Part shown: positions 55,601 through 58,808 of the stretch, piece after piece
How the letters are laid out: every line of letters begins with the position of its first letter
Numbering within the stretch: the first letter of the stretch is position 1
DNA from: Endomicrobiaceae bacterium
GTDB taxonomy: Bacteria; Elusimicrobiota; Endomicrobiia; Endomicrobiales; Endomicrobiaceae
Reading direction: 5' to 3'
Assembly (NCBI GenBank): GCA_028690485.1
Contig: JAQVBD010000005.1
Location: forward strand, 6,165-64,972
Length of the DNA stretch: 58,808 nt
Made by a program: the position numbers and the translations under genes
The notes under the pieces: generated by a model
What the model was told of the DNA's origin: nothing
Database searches by the model: none
The model's input: the letters and a program-made list of their open reading frames with translations, nothing else

Positions 55601-55915
55601 ACAATTTAAAGCGGTCTGTCCGCCAAAACTAGAAATAATACCAATAGGTCTTTCTTGTTCTATAATTTTTTCTACCCAAAAAGGGGTAACAGGATATAAA
55701 AATACTTTTTTATCTATATCACTATTCGTTTGAACAGATGCAATATTAGGATTAACAACAAGAACTTCAAGACCTTCTTCCTGTAATGCTTTAACTGCTT
55801 GAGAACCTGAATAATCAAATTCTCCTGCTTGTCCTATAGCTAAGGCACCTGAACCTAATAATATTACTTTTTGTTTTTTATTTGCTTTTGGGTTTAAAAA
55901 CTTTAGTATTGGCAT
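52628..55915 (-). CDS. carB: Carbamoyl-phosphate synthase large subunit
   Basis: It makes carbamoyl phosphate from bicarbonate, ammonia and two ATP, feeding arginine and pyrimidine synthesis. Two ATP-grasp halves are seen (GSGALAIGQAGEFDYSGSQA at the start, GSGSYRIGSSLEFDWCSV at about 600). The C-terminal allosteric MGS-like domain starts near 940 with KKGVLLSSGREKDKL. The 1095 residues are normal. It lies 243 bases after carA in the same direction, separated by an intergenic hairpin. Confidence 0.96.
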   Translation of the reverse strand: MPILKFLNPKANKKQKVILLGSGALAIGQAGEFDYSGSQAVKALQEEGLEVLVVNPNIASVQTNSDIDKKVFLYPVTPFWVEKIIEQERPIGIISSFGGQTALNCVIELEKSGVLKKYGVEVLGTSVEALEVSENRDLFAKRMQEINVPIPASKAVSTVKDALKVAEEIGYPVITRSAFALGGLGSGLAKDPETLKNLAQSALMSVPQILIEKSLHGWKEIEYEVMRDRQGNCITICNMENFDPMGIHTGDSIVIAPCQTIDNIENNMLRDTAIKIVHSIGVVGECNVQFALSPYKYEFYVIEINARLSRSSALASKATGYPIAYIAAKVVSGFDLLELKNPVTTTTSAFFEPSLDYVTLKVPRWDLTKFTGVSKLLGTQMKSVGEVMAIGRNFCEITQKAIRMVNENEEGITTGVFKDASKEALEYEIENPTNLRLFAIYEAFKRGYTLEKIAELSKISKWFLTHVQTLADTENEVTAILAKTKTKNVYEAFKTLDKGYLRKLKSLGFSDYQLVKFFLSVKDPKTKYNQKQIKTLSLQVRKLRKKLNVVPVVKQIDTTSAEYPTGSNYLYLSYDGQHNDITLTKKNSSIITLGSGSYRIGSSLEFDWCSVMTSKYFKGKRSDSVIINCNPETVSTDFSTSNRLYFEELSFERVLDIVDIEKPKGVIASMGGQNPNNLIQPLSEAKVKILGHSAKTVDMAEDRNKFSTLLDKLGIDQPEWISATSRHEIDEFIKRIGYPVLIRPSFVLSGTLMNVANDDTSLDYFLSLTKDISDDYPVVISKFILDAKEVECDGVAKDGEVIISLVSEHVENAGVHSGDATLVFPPEKLYVKTVNAIKDIVRKIAKGLNLNGPFNIQFIAKDNDVKVIECNSRASRSFPFISKVSGKNLAEISCKVMNKEKIKKIVIDESEIPFVGIKASMFSYQRLDGADPVTGVEMGSTGEVGCLGSSFNQAMILSFEATQIKKPKKGVLLSSGREKDKLKFMEVIDSLYRLNVPVYATTGTAKYLKERGYNVNVVHWNDSPRAVDIIKDGKVDFVINIHKNFDLTDRKDNAEIRKTAIKCGCSILTNTEKVMAYLKAFDDYEKLQKSHCINL

Positions 55916-55977
55916 TTTTTCCTCTTTCTCAAATTTCTCAAAATTATATCGGATTTAATTTCCAGACTGCACCTTTG

Positions 55978-56028
55978 AAATTCCCGTCACCATGTATCGT
56001 TTGTATACACAATGGACGGGAATTTTTT
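55978..56028. promoter_or_regulatory. Conserved-looking hairpin between carA and carB
   Basis: An inverted repeat AAATTCCCGT/ACGGGAATTT encloses inner CCA/TGG and TGTAT/ATACA pairings with small bulges. On the plus strand it ends in a T run (TTTTTT) as a terminator does, but no plus-strand gene precedes it. On the minus strand, which both car genes use, a short AAAAAA lies before and TTTC after. It may be a bidirectional terminator, or a regulatory leader of carB; a TATAAT on the minus strand lies downstream near 55946. Confidence 0.4.
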
Positions 56029-56158
56029 GGTTCAATTTAAAATTTTAATCATATTAAAAACTATACAGACATTTAAATTCTGTAACAAATACAATTATTT
56101 CAAAATAAACACATATATACATTACTATAAATTTGCAATCAAAATATCAATATTACTA

Positions 56159-57298
56159 TTAAAGAGCCTTAATAAATTGGTCCAAAATCCATCCTGTATC
56201 ATTAGGTCCACTAGAAGCTTCAGGATGAAACTGTACAGACATAAAAGGTTTAGTTTTATGTTTTATACCTTCAACACCTTTATCATTTGCATTTTCAAAC
56301 CATAAATCCCAGCTAGGTTCAATTGTACTTTGATCAACGGTATAACTATGATTTTGACTAGTCATAAATGCTTTATGTCCAGGTATTGCAAATACCGGCT
56401 GATTATGACTTCTGTGTCCGTAAGGCATTTTTTTAATTTTTGCACCGGATGCTAGAGAAATAATCTGATGTCCTAAACATATACCTAAAACAGGTTTAGT
56501 TCCTTCTAATAAATTTGCAACTCTATTAACTAAATCACCAGTATTTCTAGGATCTCCGGGACCATTACTTATAAGCCAACCATCGGCTTGAACTTTTGAA
56601 AAATCACTATCCCAAGGAATAAGTTCTATCTGGCATCCCTTAGCAACTAACATTCTTAAAATATTCCATTTAACACCGCAATCAACAACAGCTACTTTCT
56701 TCTTACCTTGTCCATACATTTGATTTGTTGGAGTAGAAACTGTTGGCATTAAATTAAATTTTGAAGGATCAACATATTCATCTTTTTTAAAATTTTCCAC
56801 AAATGGAAATTTCTTTAAAGTATTTTCTCTTTTACATCCTTCAGGAACTATCCATCCGAAAAGATTTCTACTATTTCTTATAGTCTGTACTAAGTATCTT
56901 GTATCAACACCAACAATACCAGGAACTTGTTGACTAATCATCCACTCTTCTAATGATATCCCATTATTATGATGATAACATTCATCGAAAATCTCTGAAG
57001 CAATAATACCTTGTGTTTTTATTGATGAACTTTCATGTCCATAAGACATAAAAAAATCCCCACCATTTAAGGTAGGGACACCATAATTACCTATAAGACA
57101 AAAACTAAATACTAGTATTTGTCCGACATATGATGGATCGGACATAGATTCACTATATCCCAACATACCGGTATTAAAAACCATTTCACCGCTAACAGCA
57201 ACATCTGACCCAATTAATTTACCTTCAAATTTCATACCATTAGAAAGTTCTAATGTAGCTTTTTTTCTAGTTTGTTTTTTAGTCATTGTTTTATCCAT
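56159..57298 (-). CDS. carA: Carbamoyl-phosphate synthase small subunit (glutamine amidotransferase)
   Basis: It takes ammonia from glutamine for CarB. Signatures are LELSNGMKFEGKLIG near the start, the class I glutaminase triad in LGICLGHQIISLASG (Cys nucleophile) and SVQFHPEASSGP (His, Glu), plus NGPGDPRN. The 379 residues are normal. The ATG overlaps the stop of the ANTAR regulator by one base (TAATG), so they are translationally coupled, an unusual link. Confidence 0.96.
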   Translation of the reverse strand: MDKTMTKKQTRKKATLELSNGMKFEGKLIGSDVAVSGEMVFNTGMLGYSESMSDPSYVGQILVFSFCLIGNYGVPTLNGGDFFMSYGHESSSIKTQGIIASEIFDECYHHNNGISLEEWMISQQVPGIVGVDTRYLVQTIRNSRNLFGWIVPEGCKRENTLKKFPFVENFKKDEYVDPSKFNLMPTVSTPTNQMYGQGKKKVAVVDCGVKWNILRMLVAKGCQIELIPWDSDFSKVQADGWLISNGPGDPRNTGDLVNRVANLLEGTKPVLGICLGHQIISLASGAKIKKMPYGHRSHNQPVFAIPGHKAFMTSQNHSYTVDQSTIEPSWDLWFENANDKGVEGIKHKTKPFMSVQFHPEASSGPNDTGWILDQFIKAL

Positions 57299-57891
57299 TA
57301 TTTGTCTTCTATAAAATCAAACATCTTTATTATTGTTTTGGCTATATCGTTTATAGTTCTGCCGGAATCCATAGCTTTTTTTTGCAAATTTCTATATGCT
57401 TGAGCTTCATCTAATTTAAATTTTTTCATCAAGATGCCTCTAGCTCTGTCAACATTTTTTCTTTCTTCAAGTTGTTGTTCAAGATTTAATACTTTCTTTT
57501 CCATATCATAAAACTTATGAGAAAGTCTGACGGCAAGTTCTGTTGTATGCAATAAAACTTGATTGTTTATCGGTTTTGTAATACAGAATATATCTATCGA
57601 ATGTTTCTTTAAATCATCAATATAATCACTCTGTGTCATACTTGTTAATATAATAGTAGGACAAATTCTTAGTTCTTCTATTTTACTTGCAAGAGTAAAA
57701 CCATTCATATCAAGTAATGTATAATCCGTAATAACAGCAGCAGGTAACATCATAGAAATTTTTCTTAAAGCCTCATTACCTGAATTAGACAAATATATTA
57801 TAGAAAATGTATTTTGGGATAAAGATAGAACAGTCTTTATTTCATTTGCCAAGTTATCTGAACAAACTAATATTATTTTAGAATTATCCAT
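57298..57891 (-). CDS. ANTAR-domain response regulator (AmiR/NasT type)
   Basis: This is a two-domain protein. The receiver domain (1-120) has phospho-Asp D56 in VITDYTLLDMNGF, T83/S84 and the conserved K106 (ITKPI). Residues 120-145 form a coiled coil (DMEKKVLNLEQQLEERKN). The ANTAR domain at about 145-190 has RARGILMKKFKLDEAQAYRNLQKKAMDSGRTINDIA. ANTAR proteins bind RNA hairpins with A1/G4 hexaloops and stop terminators from forming. It sits between the glutamate synthase domain gene and carA. Its probable targets are the three AAAG-hexaloop leaders of glnA, purF and porin-amt-glnB in this window. The partner kinase is not visible. Confidence 0.92.
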   Translation of the reverse strand: MDNSKIILVCSDNLANEIKTVLSLSQNTFSIIYLSNSGNEALRKISMMLPAAVITDYTLLDMNGFTLASKIEELRICPTIILTSMTQSDYIDDLKKHSIDIFCITKPINNQVLLHTTELAVRLSHKFYDMEKKVLNLEQQLEERKNVDRARGILMKKFKLDEAQAYRNLQKKAMDSGRTINDIAKTIIKMFDFIEDK

Positions 57892-57949
57892 ACATAGTTC
57901 CTAACTGTATATTATATAAAAAAATTTCAAAAATATCAAAATATATATT

Positions 57950-58690
57950 TTAATATTTTGTATACATATTATTATATGGATTTTTATTTAATGTCATATA
58001 TTTAGAAAATTTATTTATATCAATTGTTTCTGTATATTTAAAATACTGTTTATACTGTTTAACATATTTTGCAAGCGTGTCTAAATCTGATTTTTCCATA
58101 TCAACTTTTCTTACTTCTTTGCCAAGTTTATGTTTAGGAATCATACCATTAATATACATAATTCCACCATGCATACCTGTACCGCAAAATTTTCCTGTCA
58201 GTTCTTCACCTTTAGAAAATCCAAGTCCTAAAACTATTATTATTCCACCAGCCATATATTCACCTAAAAAATCTCCGGCAACACCGCCAACAACTATAAC
58301 AGGTTTCATATCTAAATATTCTTTCATATGAATACCAACCCTGTATCCTACATTATCTCTTATAAAAATTTCTCCGCCTCTCATTGCATATCCTGCTGTA
58401 TCGCCGCAACTTCCATGAACAATTATTTTGCCTTTGTTCATTGTATTTCCAATAGCATCTTGTGCATTGGAAAGAACTTCTATTTCCGGCCCATCCATAT
58501 AAGCAGCCAAATCATTACCAGGCACACCATCAATAATAATTTTAACTTTTCCGCTGATGCCACAACCAATATATCTCTGACCAAAAACATTTTTCAATGT
58601 TATAGAATCATAGGTTAACGCCTTTTCTTTTATTTCTTTGTTTAAATCTCTGGCTAATCTTAAATTTACATCTATGTTTACATTACTCAT
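57950..58690 (-). CDS. Glutamate synthase GXGXG-domain protein (stand-alone)
   Basis: It is a 246-residue protein that equals only the C-terminal beta-helix domain of glutamate synthase large subunit: KNVFGQRYIGCGISGKVKI, GGEIFIRDNVGYRVGIHM, GVAGDFLGEYMAGGIIIVLG and TGKFCGTGMHGGIMYI. In archaeal-type enzymes the amidotransferase, FMN and GXGXG domains are separate genes. This gene overlaps the stop of the upstream partial gene by eight bases, as for a split enzyme. It likely joins other subunits to make glutamate from glutamine and 2-oxoglutarate. Confidence 0.9.
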   Translation of the reverse strand: MSNVNIDVNLRLARDLNKEIKEKALTYDSITLKNVFGQRYIGCGISGKVKIIIDGVPGNDLAAYMDGPEIEVLSNAQDAIGNTMNKGKIIVHGSCGDTAGYAMRGGEIFIRDNVGYRVGIHMKEYLDMKPVIVVGGVAGDFLGEYMAGGIIIVLGLGFSKGEELTGKFCGTGMHGGIMYINGMIPKHKLGKEVRKVDMEKSDLDTLAKYVKQYKQYFKYTETIDINKFSKYMTLNKNPYNNMYTKY

Positions 58691-58808
58691 TTTTACCTCT
58701 GAACATTTTGTTATATCTTATATCTTGAGAAAACACATTCAACCCTATATCTCTTTTAGTAATATCATAGTTCAAATCTCTTAAAGATATTTTATCATTT
58801 ATTAAAGA
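58683..58808 (-). CDS. C-terminal end of an upstream gene, probably another glutamate synthase subunit (partial)
   Basis: On the minus strand the open frame at the window edge reads SLINDKISLRDLNYDITKRD, and ends NKMFRGKNE before its stop, which overlaps the start of the GXGXG gene. Only 41 residues are visible, so the subunit (amidotransferase or FMN domain) cannot be told. Gene order and overlap support a glutamate synthase role. Confidence 0.6.
   Translation of the reverse strand, partial: SLINDKISLRDLNYDITKRDIGLNVFSQDIRYNKMFRGKNE

Noticed and set aside
55960-55990. A CAAAGGTG sequence on the minus strand in front of carB, like the loop of the glnA leader hairpin
   Set aside because: The flanks do not pair (only the closing C-G), so no hexaloop hairpin forms. 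Treated as chance.
1-58808. tRNA, rRNA, CRISPR array, insertion sequences or replication origin
   Set aside because: No cloverleaf, rRNA-like, regularly spaced repeat, transposase, or DnaA-box cluster was recognised on either strand. A search with tRNAscan-SE and Rfam models would settle small RNAs.

Overview
This is a compact, strongly AT-rich stretch of chromosome from a Gram-negative anaerobe. Three outer-membrane porin-type proteins show a double membrane. A flavodiiron protein, superoxide reductase, rubrerythrin and rubredoxin under a PerR-type repressor show a strict anaerobe with oxygen and NO defence. A PorV/PorQ-like barrel sits next to two large proteases whose C-termini look like type IX secretion sorting domains (FPNP motif, ending in KIAIIR). 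MetVF-type methylene-THF reductase, a split archaeal-type glutamate synthase and an ANTAR regulator complete the picture. My best guess is Elusimicrobiota (Endomicrobium-like); this is an inference from gene content, not a measured placement. No rRNA, tRNA, CRISPR array, insertion sequence or phage module was seen.

Layout. 1-8.4 kb: a secreted repeat protein (cut by the left edge), pcrA, cysE, rsmA, a membrane phosphoesterase, an MFS transporter and a DUF4416 protein. 8.5-14.7 kb: a nitrogen-assimilation block, glnA, purF, then porin-amt-glnB, each preceded by a structured leader. 14.7-16.5 kb: ilvB. 16.5-21.9 kb: perR-rubredoxin-nifS-like-nifU-like-small Cys-rich protein-flavodiiron-small membrane protein-superoxide reductase-unknown-rubrerythrin, closed by a strong terminator. 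22-28.3 kb: porin, cell-wall amidase, murI, queD-queC-queE, RNase H. 28.3-39.2 kb (minus): sulfatase/LTA-synthase-like, YfhO-like, class II aldolase, 3D-domain protein, radical SAM, tatD, metG, tsaB, tsaE, thiL. 39.3-52 kb: glmU-prs-rplY-pth-metV-metF-porV-two M6 metalloproteases-glycosyltransferase. 52-58.8 kb (minus): exported nitroreductase, and an operon of glutamate synthase pieces-ANTAR regulator-carA-carB.

The most interesting system is a probable RNA-based nitrogen regulon. The leaders of glnA, purF and porin-amt-glnB share one design: a short hairpin with a hexaloop AAAGNN (A at 1, G at 4, as in ANTAR-bound RNA), whose loop is also the first part of the 5' arm of a long downstream hairpin. 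In two of the three leaders that long hairpin is a clear intrinsic terminator. The two folds exclude each other, which is what an antitermination switch needs. An ANTAR response regulator that could drive it lies in the same window, inside a glutamate synthase-carbamoyl-phosphate synthetase operon. All of the enzymes concerned make or use glutamine. Second in interest is the PerR cluster, where the NifS-like protein has lost the PLP lysine and is paired with an intact IscU/NifU-type scaffold.

Another recurring feature is that many promoters put the -10 box only 6-13 bases before the start codon (pcrA, cysE, DUF4416, thiL, perR, porin, amidase), which suggests frequent leaderless transcripts.
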